Below, one piece after another: positions 25,385 to 37,404 of a DNA stretch of 64,000 nucleotides. The notes beneath the pieces are model-generated. The model saw nothing but the letters and a program-made list of their open reading frames with translations. It did not search any database and was not told the DNA's origin. The position numbers and the translations under genes were made by a program. The stretch comes from Anomaloglossus baeobatrachus (taxonomy: Eukaryota; Chordata; Amphibia; Anura; Aromobatidae): NCBI RefSeq assembly GCF_048569485.1, contig NC_134353.1, positions 531,371,008 through 531,435,007 on the forward strand, in the 5' to 3' direction. Within the stretch, counting starts at the first letter, position 1, and each line of letters starts with the position of its first letter.

Positions 25385-26120
25385 TTAAACAGGGGAACAC
25401 GTATGGCACTGTAGGATCTGAGTCCCTGGTAGCGTAGTGTGTTACTGATGGTAGCCTTTGTTATGGTGGTCCCATTTCTATGCAGGTCATTCTCTAGTTC
25501 CCCCTGTGTGGTTCTGGATATTTTCTCACCGGTCTTGTGATTATTTTGACCCGATGGGGTGAGACCTTGCGTGGAGCTTCAGATCGAGGGAGATTATCAC
25601 TGGTCTTGTATGTCTTCCATTTTCTTATTATTGCTCCCACAGTTGATTTCATCACACCAAGCTGCTTGCTTATTGCAGATTCAGTCTTCTCAGACTGGTG
25701 CTGGACTACAGTTTTGTTTCTAGAGTCCTTTGACAGCTTTTTGGTCTTCACCATAGTGGAATTTGGAGTGCGACTGTTTGAGGTTGTGGACAGGTGTCTT
25801 TTATACTGATTATAAGTTCAAACAGGTCCCATTACTACAGGTAATGAGTGGAGGACAGAGGAGCCTCTTAAAGAAGAAGTTATAGGTCTGTTAGAGACAG
25901 AACTCTTGCATGTTTTTAGATGACTAAATACTTATTTTCCACCATAATTTGCAAATAAAGTCTTGCCAAATCAGACAAGGAGATTTTCTGGATTTGTTTT
26001 CTCATTTTGTCTCTCATAGTTGTGTTCTACTTATAATGTCAATTACAGGCTAATCTCATTTTTTTAAGTGGGAGAACTTGCACAATTGGTTGCTGACTAA
26101 ATACTCTTTTCGTCACTGTG
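25385..26120 (-). mobile_element. Tc1/mariner transposon, truncated
   Basis: The minus strand encodes the N-terminal part of a Tc1-like transposase. MVKTKKLSKDSRNKTVV starts at about 25752 and is followed by the helix-turn-helix segment SAISKQLGVMKSTVGAIIRK and the linker NLPRSEAPRKVSPHRV. Translation in another frame continues it (ENDLHRNGTTITKATISNTL) to about 25390, so a frameshift lies near 25500 at a G tract, and everything carrying the DDE catalytic residues is missing. The right end ends cgtcactgtg, followed by TA (26121-26122), as expected for a Tc1 terminus. This is a dead 5' portion only. Confidence 0.9.
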
Positions 26121-26321
26121 TATGGGGCTGCATTATACACGGAGGTGTATGGGGCTGCATAATACAATATGAAGAACACCTTATACATGGACTATAGGGA
26201 TGCATTATACAATGAGGACTATGGGGCTGCATAATACAATATCAAGGTCTATGGGGCTGCATTATAATACATATAGGACTATGGGGGCTGCATTATAATA
26301 TATCCAGGACTATGGGGGATA
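26121..26321. repeat. About 30-36-bp minisatellite, left part
   Basis: Imperfect units like ggactatggggctgcattat. Continues at 30452 beyond the LTR element. Confidence 0.85.
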
Positions 26322-27483
26322 TGTGATGCCCTGGCCTATCAGGTCGTCACAAGGGTGCCGCACAATCTGCCCTTCTGTATGGTACCCGCTCCTCCTTGGT
26401 TATGGGTCCTGTCACTTTGCTATTGCTACCAACAGGTGTACACAAATCCTGAGGAACACTCTGCACCACACCCACCAAACACCCATTGGGCAGCATGAGG
26501 GGAATAGGGCCACCCAGATGGAGGGCTGGTAGAAGGAGGGCAGAAGTGTCAGGGCAGTTGGAGAGTTGGAGAGTGGAGGTTGAAGGAAAGACAGCGGTGT
26601 CAGTCCAGGTCATGCTGTGGAGCTGGGCTCCTGTACCCGTCCCAGGTGCCAGACATTGGCCTGGCTAGAAGGAGCTGGAAACCCGGTCGCAGGGGGTAGT
26701 GGCAGGGAGCACGGTGCTACTACAGAGAGCAGGCTGGCTGCCTTGTGCTACAACCGGGCAGGGATTAGGGCACGACGGGGTATGCGGACCCTAGGCTGGG
26801 AAGTAGCTTCACGCAGCCCAGTAATTCACCTGACGGAAACGGAATCTTCTGGAACCGTTCCCCATCCGCTCCAGAATCGGGGTACTAGCGCAACGAGGGG
26901 GATAGGACTTCCCACAACCGTCCAGAAAATCCCAAGCATAACCCTGAGAGCAAGCTCACCCTGCTAGCCACGTAGGTGAGCGGAACCAGAAACGCTTCAA
27001 GTGTAAGGGATCCACACGTAGGACACACAGTGCCAAGGGACAAGGCTTCAGGTCAACAGGCAACACCAAGAGGACACGGGCCCAGCGTGCCCGTCCAAGG
27101 ACCACAAAGTGCTCAAGAGTTTGGTTTACCTGGTGTCAGCATCAGTGACTTTGGACTGTGTGAGTACATGTTACCCCTTTGCACCCGACGGCTTCCCCAC
27201 GCCATCCATCACCGGACCCTGGGACACCACTCCCCTGCCCACGGAGGGGTTAACAACTTATGCTGCCACACACCAGCGTCCCCGGGCTCCCCAAACCGGC
27301 AGCGGTGGTCCCTCACGTTACCACACACAGTGGGTGGCATCACGAACATTATCCCAAAACCACAAACAATCCCCCCCTTTTATTTCCGAGGGTGCTGCGC
27401 GACGCCGCCTTGGATCCGGAGACCCCTCGAGCCACTGCGGATCCGGGTCCGAGCAGCCTGTCTGCTGTCGCGGGGGCAGCACA
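26322..27483 (+). repeat. Left LTR of the short LTR element
   Basis: About 1,162 bp; direct repeat of 29297-30451. Confidence 0.9.
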
Positions 27484-29296
27484 CCTTATAGCAAAACTTG
27501 CTGTCACGAACAGGATGCGAGCAGGACCCACTAACCTGGGTGACGTGCGCCTTGAAAAGTGAAAGTCGCGATCCAAAATCCCTTTTTTCACAACGCCCGC
27601 CATTTTTCCGCGCCAAAAATGCCATCTTCTTGGAAAAAAGCACCAAGTCGAAGCCCCGCCCTTCGTCTTCAGTCTGAAACAGGAACCGGAAGTTCCCAGA
27701 GGGCCACAGCGTGCAAAAGTGTGCTGGGAGAAAACCGAGGGGGCGTGCCCGAATGTAGAAAAAGCGGAAGAGAAGCAGGGATGCCAGGACTCTGCCATAC
27801 TGTTCATGGACAACGCAGAGTCAAGATGGCGGAGAAACGTGACCATCAAGGGTCCGGCGCTCATAGTGACCCGGCGGAGGGGAGAGCAGCAAAGAATCAC
27901 GTCAGTGCAAGCACGCGAGAGTGAAGACCCGCATGCGGAGCGGGTAAGCGGTGACCCCGTCCCTGATGATTTCGCTGATCCGGCTGACATGGCTGAGGGA
28001 TCCGGACCGCCCCCACTCCTGACCAGGACCTGCACGCCGCTGCCTCCGCCGTCAGCCCCGGTGGAACCTGGGATGCCGCCCTCTCCCGCGGCCACGGATC
28101 CTGCGACCCCCGAACAGGATGACCACTCAGAGATGTCCGACCAGCTTGACCCAGTTGCCATGGAATCGGAGCCGGAGGGGGTGATGGAAGGAGACTCCGG
28201 TTAAAGAACCCCAGAAGCCGTGTGGGTGCCACAGTATGTGCCATGGTATGGAGGTAATGGTTACAAGATGAGGTTGTCGTCTCGAGCTCAAATGGAGCTG
28301 GAAATCATGGAGATGGAAATGGAGTCCACTTCTGATGAGATATCTGTTGGCGACATGGAAGTTGAAGTAATACCCATCTGCCGTCACTGTGGCCTGCCGG
28401 GGCATTATGCAAGGATGTGCCCCTGAGGCGTACGGCGCTAAGGGAGCCTGTATGTCTAAAGTTACCAGATTAGATTGCGCCATCCTTGTTGAACTTCTTC
28501 CTCCCTTTGTTCCAGGGAGGAAGCCATCAGGTCCTTGAGAGATGCATGCTGGCAGTCGGCACCAAGAGGTCCCGGTGGGCACGGCGCAGGGGGCAACAGC
28601 TGCCAGGTTGCTCAGGGTAAGAAAAAAATGGTACCATAAAAATGTTAGGTATCTGTGTTTTCCATTTGTTATTTTCCACAGTTTGTTATTTTTCATAAAG
28701 AAAATGTTGGAAAATGAGAGAACCAATGCAACACATGGGAAAGTAACCTTATTTTCTCTAAATTTGCAACAGTTGTACTACGGTACAGGACTTTTAGGTA
28801 TGGTTTTTATAGAGACTTCTACATTTTACAGTTGATTAAAAATGGACCACGGTCACAGGACTGGCGTGACCAACACAAACTTGTGTCTTGTAAAAAGACT
28901 GCACCATTGTGCCACCTGAGTCGTCTGGCATACACCGGGACCTTAACCCGGCCCAAGGACCCCTCTAGGTTTCCAGGGGAACCAAGTTGTTTGGGTGGGG
29001 GATATTGGGATCCAGGACGTTGGGACTGGACTGTCGCAGGGAGGACCTGAAACGTGGAAGGTTGGGTCCCCGCTGCCATCAAAACCAGTGGCGTCCCCTG
29101 TGGCAGATGAACTCTAGTTAAAAAAAATGTTTGAAACGGTTTAAGAATGCACCTCTCCTGTGTGGGATGAACCAGTTAAAAAAATAAAAATGTTGTTAAC
29201 CCTTTTTCCTTCCTTAAAAAAATAAATAAATAAATAAATAAATAAATGCTTGGTGTTCTGTGGCTCGCGGACGGGCCACGTTTTACCAAGGGGGAA

Positions 29297-30451
29297 TGTG
29301 ATGCCCTGGCCTATCAAGTCATCACAAGGGTGCCGTGCAATCTGCCCTTCTGCATGGTATCCGCTCCACCTTGGTTACGGGTCCTGTCACTTTGGTGTTG
29401 CTACCAACAGGTGTACACAAATCCTGAGGAACACTCTGCACCACACCCACCAAACACCCATTGGGCAGCATGAGGGGAATAGGGCCACCCAGATTGAGAG
29501 CTGGTAGAAGGAGGGCAGAAGTGTCAGTGCAGTTGGAGAGTAGAGGTTGAAGGAGAGACAGCGGTGACAGTCCAGGTCACGCTGTGGAGCTGGGCTCCTG
29601 TACCCGTCCTAGGTGCCAGACATTGGCCTGGCTAGAAGGAGCTGGAACCCCGATCACAAGGGGTAGAGGCAGGGAGCACGGTGCTACTACAGAGAGCAGG
29701 CCGGCTGCCTTGTGCTACAACCGGACAGGGACCAAGGCATGACGGGGTATGTGGACCCAAGGCTAGGAAGTAGCTTCACGCAGCCCAGTAATTCACCCGA
29801 CGGGAACGGAATCTTCAGGAACCGTTCCCCACCCGCTCCAGAATCGGGGTACTAGCGCAACGAGGGGGATAGGACTTCCCACAACCGTCCAGAAAATCCC
29901 AAGCGTGAACCCTGAGAGCAAGCTCACCCTGCTAGCCACGCAGGTGAGCGGGACCCGAAATGCTTCAAGTGTAAGGGATCCACACATAGGACACACAGTG
30001 CCAAGGGACAAAACTTCAAGTCAACAGGCAACACCAAGAGGACACAGACCCAGCGTGCCCGCCCAAGGACCACAGAGTGCTCAAAAGCTTGGGTTACCTG
30101 GTGTCAGCGTCGGTGACTTTGGACTGTGTGAGTACACGTTACCCCCTTGCACCCGACGGGTTTCCCACGCCATCCATCACCGGACCCCGGGACACCACTC
30201 CCCTGCCCATGGAGGGGTTAACAACTTAAGCTGTCACACACCAGCGTCCCCGGGCTCCCCAAACCGGCAGCGGTGGTCGTCACGTTACTACACACTGTGG
30301 GTGACGTCACGAACATTATCCCAAAACCACAAACAATTTCCCCCCTTTTATTTCCAAGGGTGCCGCGCGCCGCCGCCTCGGACCTGGAGACCCCTCGAGC
30401 CACTGCGGATCCAGGTCCGAGCAGCCCGTTGGCTGTCGCGGGTGCGGCACA
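29297..30451 (+). repeat. Right LTR of the short LTR element
   Basis: About 1,155 bp. Open frames across both LTRs are parallel copies and not host genes. Confidence 0.9.
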
Positions 30452-30750
30452 GATATCTTATACATGGACTACGGGGGTGCATTATAAAACATGGAGGACT
30501 ATATGGTGCAGTATAATATATGGATAACTATGAAGTGAATTATAATACATGGAGGACTATGGGAGTTGCATTATAATAATTGGAGAGATATGAAAGCTAC
30601 TTTATACTGTACATGGAGGACTATGGGAAATGCATTGATACATGGAGGACTACGGGGGTGCATTCTAATATATGAAGAGTTATGTGGGACCCTTTATACT
30701 ATATAGAAGGCTATGTGGGTAGGCCATTATTGTATTTGGAGAACTACTGT
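30452..30750. repeat. About 30-36-bp minisatellite, right part
   Basis: Resumes the 'tacatggaggactatggggg' / 'tgcattataat' units of 26121-26321. Confidence 0.85.
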
Positions 30751-30820
30751 ATATACGGGGTGGGACAAAGATACAAGTATGGGATAGGAAAGTTTTGTGT
30801 TGAGGGAAAAAGGCTCTTTC

Positions 30821-30905
30821 CCTCAGCACCCAGCTTTCCCAAGCTCTGCTATACAGTGCTGAGGGAAAGATGTATAGCAGAGCATGGGGAAGCTGGGTGC
30901 TGAGG
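30821..30905. repeat. Long hairpin
   Basis: Inverted arms of 34 bp (30821-30854 and 30872-30905, about three mismatches) around a 17-base spacer. The left arm starts cctcagcacccagctttccc. Confidence 0.85.
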
Positions 30906-31065
30906 ACAAGATGGATATCAGAACAAGAGCCAATTGTTAGCGTTATTATCTTGTACCACGAGTATCGACGTCATTATCCAGTAACCCGGGTGTCGGTGAA
31001 TGTGGAGGTGGGGGGCCAGGTCCAAACTTTGCACTGGGGCCCATCAATCTCTAGTTACGTCACTG

Positions 31066-34000
31066 TGTATGGGGCTCTAATGCCCTGTGTGCAGGGAGAA
31101 ATGATATATACATTACACCAGACCCCACTCCCATTATCTCCACTGTGGGAACAATAACTGCCATGTGTATGGGGCTCTAATGCCCTGTGTGCAGGGAGAA
31201 GTGATACATACATTACACCAGACCCCACTCCCATTATCCCCACTGTGGGAACAATAACTGCCATGTGTATGGGGCTCTAATGCCCTGTGTGCAGGAAGAA
31301 GTGATACATACATTACACCAGAGCCCACTCCCATTATCCCCACAATAACTGCCATGTGTATGGGGCTCTAATGCCCTGTGTGCAGGGAGAAGTGATACAT
31401 ACATTACACCAGACCCCACTCCCATTATCCCCACTGTGGGAACAATAACTGCCATGTGTATGGGGCTCTAATGCCCTGTGTGCAGGGAGAAGTGATACAT
31501 ACATTACACCAGAGCCCACCATTATCCCCACTGTGGGAACAATAACTGCCATGTGTATGGGGTGCTAATGCCCTGTGTGCAGGGAGAAGTGATACATACA
31601 TTACACCAGACCCCACTCCCATTATCCCCACTGTGGGAACAATAACTGCCCTGTGTATGGGGTCTAATGCCCTGTGTGCAGGAAGAAGTGATACATACAT
31701 TACACCAGAGCCCACTCCCATTATCCCCACAATAACTGCCATGTGTATGGGGCTCTAATGCCCTGTGTGCAGGAAGAAGTGATACATACATTACACCAGA
31801 GCCCACTCCCATTATCCCCACAATAACTGCCCTGTGTATAGGGCTCTAATGCCCTGTGTGCAGGAAGAAGTGATACATACATTACACCAGACCCCACTCC
31901 CATTATCCCCACAATAACTGCCCTGTGTATAGGGCTCTAATGCCCTGTGTGCAGGAAGAAGTGATACATACATTACACCAGACCCCACTCCCATTCTCCC
32001 CACTGTGGGAACAATAACTGCCCTGTGTATGGGGCTCTAATGCCCTGTGTGCAGGAAGAAGTGATACATACATTACACCAGAGCCCACTCCCATTATCCC
32101 CACAATAACTGCCCTGTGTATGGGGCTCTAATGCCCTGTGTGCAGGAAGAAGTGATACATACATTACACCAGACCCCACTCCCATTTTCCCCACAATAAC
32201 TGCCCTGTGTATGGGCTCTAATGCTCTGTGTGCAGGGAGAAGTGATACATACATTACACCAGACCCCACTCCCATTTTCCCCACAATAACTGCCATGTGT
32301 ATGGGGCTCTAATGCCCTGTGTGCAGGGAGAAGTGATACATACATTACACCAGACCCCACTCCCACTATCCCCACAATAACTGCCATGTGTATGGGGCTC
32401 TAATGCCCTGTGTGCAGGGAGAAGTGATACATACATTACACCAGACCCCACTCCCACTATCCCCACAATAACTGCCATGTGTATGGGGCTCTAATGCCCT
32501 GTGTGCAGGGAGAAGTGATACATACATTACACCAGAGCCCACCATTATCCCCACTGTGGGAACAATAACTGCCATGTGTATGGGGTGCTAATGCCCTGTG
32601 TGCAGGGAGAAGTGATACATACATTACACCAGACCCCACTCCCATTATCCCCACTGTGGGAACAATAACTGCCCTGTGTATGGGGTCTAATGCCCTGTGT
32701 GCAGGAAGAAGTGATACATACATTACACCAGAGCCCACTCCCATTATCCCCACAATAACTGCCATGTGTATGGGCTCTAATGCCCTGTGTGCAGGAAGAA
32801 GTGATACATACATTACACCAGACCCCACTCCCATTATCCCCACAATAACTGCCCTGTGTATAGGGCTCTAATGCCCTGTGTGCAGGAAGAAGTGATACAT
32901 ACATTACACCAGACCCCACTCCCATTATCCCCACAATAACTGCCCTGTGTATAGGGCTCTAATGCCCTGTGTGCAGGAAGAAGTGATACATACATTACAC
33001 CAGACCCCACTCCCATTCTCCCCACTGTGGGAACAATAACTGCCCTGTGTATGGGGCTCTAATGCCCTGTGTGCAGGAAGAAGTGATACATACATTACAC
33101 CAGAGCCCACTCCCATTATCCCCACAATAACTGCCCTGTGTATGGGGCTCTAATGCCCTGTGTGCAGGAAGAAGTGATACATACATTACACCAGACCCCA
33201 CTCCCATTTTCCCCACAATAACTGCCCTGTGTATGGGCTCTAATGCTCTGTGTGCAGGGAGAAGTGATACATACATTACACCAGACCCCACTCCCATTTT
33301 CCCCACAATAACTGCCATGTGTATGGGGCTCTAATGCCCTGTGTGCAGGGAGAAGTGATACATACATTACACCAGACCCCACTCCCACTATCCCCACAAT
33401 AACTGCCATGTGTATGGGGCTCTAATGCCCTGTGTGCAGGGAGAAGTGATACATACATTACACCAGACCCCACTCCCACTATCCCCACAATAACTGCCAT
33501 GTGTATGGGGCTCTAATGCCCTGTGTGCAGGGAGAAGTGATACATACATTACACCAGAGCCCACCATTATCCCCACTGTGGGAACAATAACTGCCATGTG
33601 TATGGGGTGCTAATGCCCTGTGTGCAGGGAGAAGTGATACATACATTACACCAGACCCCACTCCCATTATCCCCACTGTGGGAACAATAACTGCCCTGTG
33701 TATGGGGTCTAATGCCCTGTGTGCAGGAAGAAGTGATACATACATTACACCAGAGCCCACTCCCATTATCCCCACAATAACTGCCATGTGTATGGGCTCT
33801 AATGCCCTGTGTGCAGGAAGAAGTGATACATACATTACACCAGAGCCCACTCCCATTATCCCCACAATAACTGCCCTGTGTATGGGCTCTAATGCCCTGT
33901 GTGCAGGAAGAAGTGATACATACATTACACCAGAGCCCACTCCCATTATCCCCACAATAACTGCCATGTGTATGGGCTCTAATGCCCTGTGTGCAGGAAG

Positions 34001-34209
34001 AAGTGATACATACATTACACCAGAGCCCACTCCCATTATCCCCACAATAACTGCCCTGTGTATAGGGCTCTAATGCCCTGTGTGCAGGAAGAAGTGATAC
34101 ATACATTACACCAGACCCCACTCCCATTATCCCCACAATAACTGCCCTGTGTATAGGGCTCTAATGCCCTGTGTGCAGGAAGAAGTGATACATACATTAC
34201 ACCAGACCC
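31066..34209 (-). repeat. 91/100-bp minisatellite, array B (inverted relative to array A)
   Basis: More than thirty units that are the reverse complement of the 1706-2304 units, with the same 9-base length variants plus shorter ones. It is interrupted at 34209 by the element at 34210-37404. All long minus-strand open frames here are periodic repeat translations. Confidence 0.96.
31548..33590. repeat. 1,022-bp higher-order tandem duplication inside array B
   Basis: The block at about 31.55-32.57 kb recurs at a shift of 1,022 bp, with the same order of long and short units. For example, 31973-32296 matches 32995-33318 and 32254-32478 matches 33276-33500. The first copy shows a few units that the second arranges differently at its end. 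Confidence 0.9.
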
Positions 34210-34759
34210 CATACCTCCCAACCGTCCCGGATACAGCGGGACAGTCCCTCTTCTGAGCCTTTGATCCCGGGTCCCGCCCGTGAGGCTGTTTGTCCCGGGC
34301 TCCACCCACCCACTGTAGCCCCGCCTCGCTGTTTCTCCCTTCTATTCATTACAGAGCCGAGCGCGCACCTACACCTGTGACTGCTGCTGAGGTATGAATC
34401 ACCCCCTGCAGCAGAGCGACCCCCCTGCAGCAGAGCCGCCCCCCCCTGCACCAGAGCCGACCCCCCCTCCCCCAGAGCGGACATCCCCAGTCCCGAAGCC
34501 TGCGTTTCTCTGCAGCTGTTCTCTGACTCCCTGTGTGCGGCTTCTCACTGCTGCAGACACACGGGGAGTCAGGAAGCTGAGGAGACCGTGCAATCAGCAC
34601 TTCTCTCTCCTGCAGATAGCACTGACAATAACCTATGCAGAGTGACATCTGCAAACTTCTATTAGCTTACCGATCAGTGGTCTCCTGCCTGTGGAGCTGC
34701 TGGGTCCTAGCTTCCCAACAGCTTCAGCTCTGCTTTATCCTGGCTCCCCTACCAGTTAA

Positions 34760-35787
34760 AGGGAACATGTCAGCAGAAATTTCACAATAAAAATAAAAGA
34801 TTCCCCTCTGCAGCTCCTGGGCTGCTTCTAGAAAGGTTCCTGTTGTTATTGTGCCCCCTTTGAGACCTACAAAAATACTTTATGAAGTCTTAACTTTTTG
34901 TATGCAAATGTTTTTTATGGTCACGGGGGCGGGCTGTCTGGCGTCCGTTATTCCCCCTCCTGCCGCTTTATGCAGTCCCCCATTGCTCATTTACATACAC
35001 AAGGACGCCTTCCCCATGTAACTGTCCTCCCGAAGTTTTGCGCATGTGAACGGTTTTTCAGGTGATTGCGCAGGCACAAGATTATGGGCGGCGCTGTGAT
35101 TGTCATCAGCAGCGTTAACCAAGTACCCGCCCATAATCTCGTGCCCACACTTTTCCCTCTGACTCCACCGTTATGCGCAAGTGCTGGCCATATGAACCAT
35201 GTTACCTATTACTGCTTGCACGAGATTATGGGCGGGTACTTGGATGACTTTGCTGATGACAATCACAGCGCCGCCCATAATCTCGCGCCCACGGTAATAG
35301 GTAACATGGTTCATATGGACAGTGCTTGCGCATAACGGTGGAGGCAGAGTGAGAAGCGCGGGCACGAGATTATGGGTGGGTACTTGGATGACGCTGCTGA
35401 TGACAATCACAGCGCCGCCCATAATCTCGCGCCTGCGCAATCACCTCAAAAGCGTTCACACTTTGCACAGTGCTCACTCCCGCGAGAGTGGCACTGGGCA
35501 TGCACAAAAACTCAGGAGGACAGTTACATGAGGAAGGCGTCCTCATGTATGGAAATGAGCAATGGGGGACGGCGTACAGCAGCAGGAGGGGGAATAACGG
35601 ACGCCAGGCAGCCCGCCCCCGTGACCATAAAAACAGATTTGCATACAAAAAGGTAAGACTTCATAAAGTATTTTTTTAGGTCTCAAAGGGGGCACAATAA
35701 CAACAGGAACCTTTCCAGAATGCAGCCCAGGAGCTGCAGAGGGGAATCTTTTATTTTTTTTTCTAAATTTCTGGTGACAGTTTCCCT
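34760..35787. mobile_element. TTAA-type MITE 1 of a chain
   Basis: 1,028 bp; termini AGGGAACATGTCAGCAGAAA and inverse; TTAA at 34756-34759 and 35788-35791. The interior is a nested palindrome built on 'agattatgggcggcgctgtg' / 'attgtcatcagca' blocks (about 35070-35440). Confidence 0.88.
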
Positions 35788-35791
35788 TTAA

Positions 35792-36245
35792 AGGGAACCT
35801 ATCAGGTGCAATCTGCACTCAGAGCCAGGAGCAGTTCTGGGTGTATATTGCTAATCCCTCCCTAACTGTCCCTGTATACACTAGCATAGATAAAGGCATC
35901 TATAGAAAAAGTATTTTTAAAGAGCTTATATCTTATGCTAATTAGCGCGGGGACTAGTCCCAAGGGCGTTACTTCACTTGGCAGGTCGGCTCACATAGCG
36001 TGTTAGTACTCACACAGGGGAGTAATAACATGCTAACATGCTATGCGAGCCGACTAGCCAAGTGAAGTAACGCCCTTCGGACTAGTCCCCGCGCTCATTA
36101 GCATAAGATATAAGATCTTTAAAAATATTTGTTCTTGATCTCTTTATCTATGCTAGTGTATACAGGGACGGTTAGGCAGGGATTAGCAATATGTACCCAG
36201 AACTGCTCCTGGCTCTGAGTGCATATTGCACCTGACAGGTTCACT
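35792..36245. mobile_element. TTAA-type MITE 2 of a chain
   Basis: 454 bp; starts AGGGAACCTATCAGGTGCAA and is palindromic throughout. It shares TTAA 35788-35791 with MITE 1 and TTAA 36246-36249 with MITE 3. The same family occurs at 39226-41533. Confidence 0.88.
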
Positions 36246-36249
36246 TTAA

Positions 36250-36329
36250 AGGGAACCTGTCACCAGATTTGGGGCCTATAAGCTGCGGCCACCACCAGCG
36301 GGATCTTATGTACACATTCTAACATGCTG
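36250..36329. mobile_element. TTAA-type MITE 3 of a chain, left end only
   Basis: Starts AGGGAACCTGTCACCAGATT, then is cut at 36330 by the second CATACCTCCC end. Its right half is absent. Confidence 0.75.
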
Positions 36330-36582
36330 CATACCTCCCAACCGTCCCGGATACAGCGGGACTTTCACGCTTTACGTTGTTTGTCCCGTTGCCACGGGCG
36401 GGACGGCCGGCTCCCGGGCTCCGCCCACCCACTCTCTCTCCGCCTCCCTGCTTTTCCCTCCTACCATCCTAGTAGACGTGGCATAGAGAGGAGCGCTGCC
36501 TGTGCTGCTGCTGGTACAGTAAACTAATCTCCCCAGCGCTGATTTCCCTCCCTCCCCCCTCACCCCCGGCCGGAGCCTGTCT

Positions 36583-37270
36583 GTGCGGTCGGCCCGCCGC
36601 CTGTCTGTGCGGGCGCCCCCCCCGCCGCCTGTCTGTGCGGGCGCCCCCCCGCCGCCTGTCTGTGCGGGCGCCCCCCCGCCGCCTGTCTGTGCGGGCGCCC
36701 CCCCGCCGCCTGTCTGTGCGGGCGCCCCCCCGCCTGTCTGTGCGGGCGCCCCCCCCGCCGCCTGTCTGTGCGGGCGCCCCCTGCCGCCTGTCTGTGCGGG
36801 CGCCCCCCTGCCGCCGGTCTGTGCGGGCGCCCCCCGCCGCCTGTCTGTGCGGGCGGCCCGCCGCCTCATTGTGCGGGCGGCCGGCCGCCTCTCTGTGCGG
36901 GCGGCCCGCCGCCTGTCTGTGAAGGCGGCCGGCCGCCTGTCTGTGAAGGCGACCGGCCGCCTCACTGTGCGGGCGACCGGCCGCCTCACTGTGGCTGCCT
37001 GCGTGTCCGTGCTGGAGGCCCGCCGGCTGCCTGCGTGTCCGTGCTGGAGGCCCGCCGGCTGCCTGCGTGTCCGTGCTGGAGGCCCGCCGGCTGCCTGCGT
37101 GTCCGTGCTGGAGGCCCGCCGGCTGCCTGCGTGTCCGTGCTGGAGGCCCGCCGGCTGCCTGCGTGTCCGTGCTGGAGGCCCGCCGGCTGCCTGCGTGTCC
37201 GTGCTGGAGGCCCGCCGGCTGCCTGCGTGTCCGTGCTGGAGGCCCGCCGGCTGCCTGCGTGTTTGTGCTG
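36583..37270. repeat. Two GC-rich tandem arrays
   Basis: The first array (about 36583-37000) has about 27-30-bp units around 'gtctgtgcgggcgcccccc'. The second (about 37000-37270) has eight units of about 32 bp around 'ctgcctgcgtgtccgtgctg' / 'gaggcccgccgg'. The long open frames on both strands (to 371 codons) come from the stop-free composition. Confidence 0.93.
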
Positions 37271-37404
37271 AATGGGTGTGGATGGGGAGTGGATATGGGC
37301 GTGACTGTGAAATGGGTGTGGTTAGGGGCGTGGCCTAAAAATTTGCCGCTACGCGCGCCACAAACTTTGTCCCTCTTTTCCTTCTTTAAAAGTTGGGAGG
37401 TATG

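Larger units (their letters stand above)
26322..30451 (+). mobile_element. Non-autonomous LTR retrotransposon with 1.16-kb LTRs
   Basis: A fossil LTR element, complete at its ends: LTRs start TGTGATGCCCTGG and end in GCACA, with a 4-bp target duplication gata (26318-26321 and 30452-30455). The internal region is only 1.8 kb. It holds an acidic, proline-rich frame (about 27.7-28.2 kb) and a CCHC knuckle CRHCGLPGHYARMC (about 28.38-28.42 kb), so it looks like a gag remnant. No protease, reverse transcriptase or integrase is recognised. A purine run (aagggggaa) precedes the right LTR. The LTRs differ by several percent by eye, so it is older than the Gypsy and BEL copies. The superfamily is not certain. 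Confidence 0.85.
34210..37404. mobile_element. Composite hAT-like element in array B
   Basis: Ends read CATACCTCCCAAC on the left and its inverse GTTGGGAGGTATG on the right. They are flanked by an exact 8-bp duplication ccagaccc (34202-34209 and 37405-37412), the target length of hAT elements. A second copy of the left end starts at 36330. No transposase is seen. Inside lie three MITEs (34760-36329) and GC-rich tandem arrays (36583-37270). Confidence 0.85.

Noticed and set aside
26323-30527. Repeated gene-like frames at 26.3-27.5 and 29.3-30.5 kb
   Set aside because: They lie in the two LTRs of one element, so they are parallel copies rather than a gene duplication.
31066-34209. CRISPR-like regular array
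   Set aside because: Units are contiguous near-identical 91/100-bp copies with no unique spacers, in vertebrate DNA.
31055-34305. Many minus-strand frames with MYVSLLPAHRALEPHT-like repeats
   Set aside because: They are translations of a 91/100-bp minisatellite; the unit is not a multiple of three and the phases rotate. No start context or domain.
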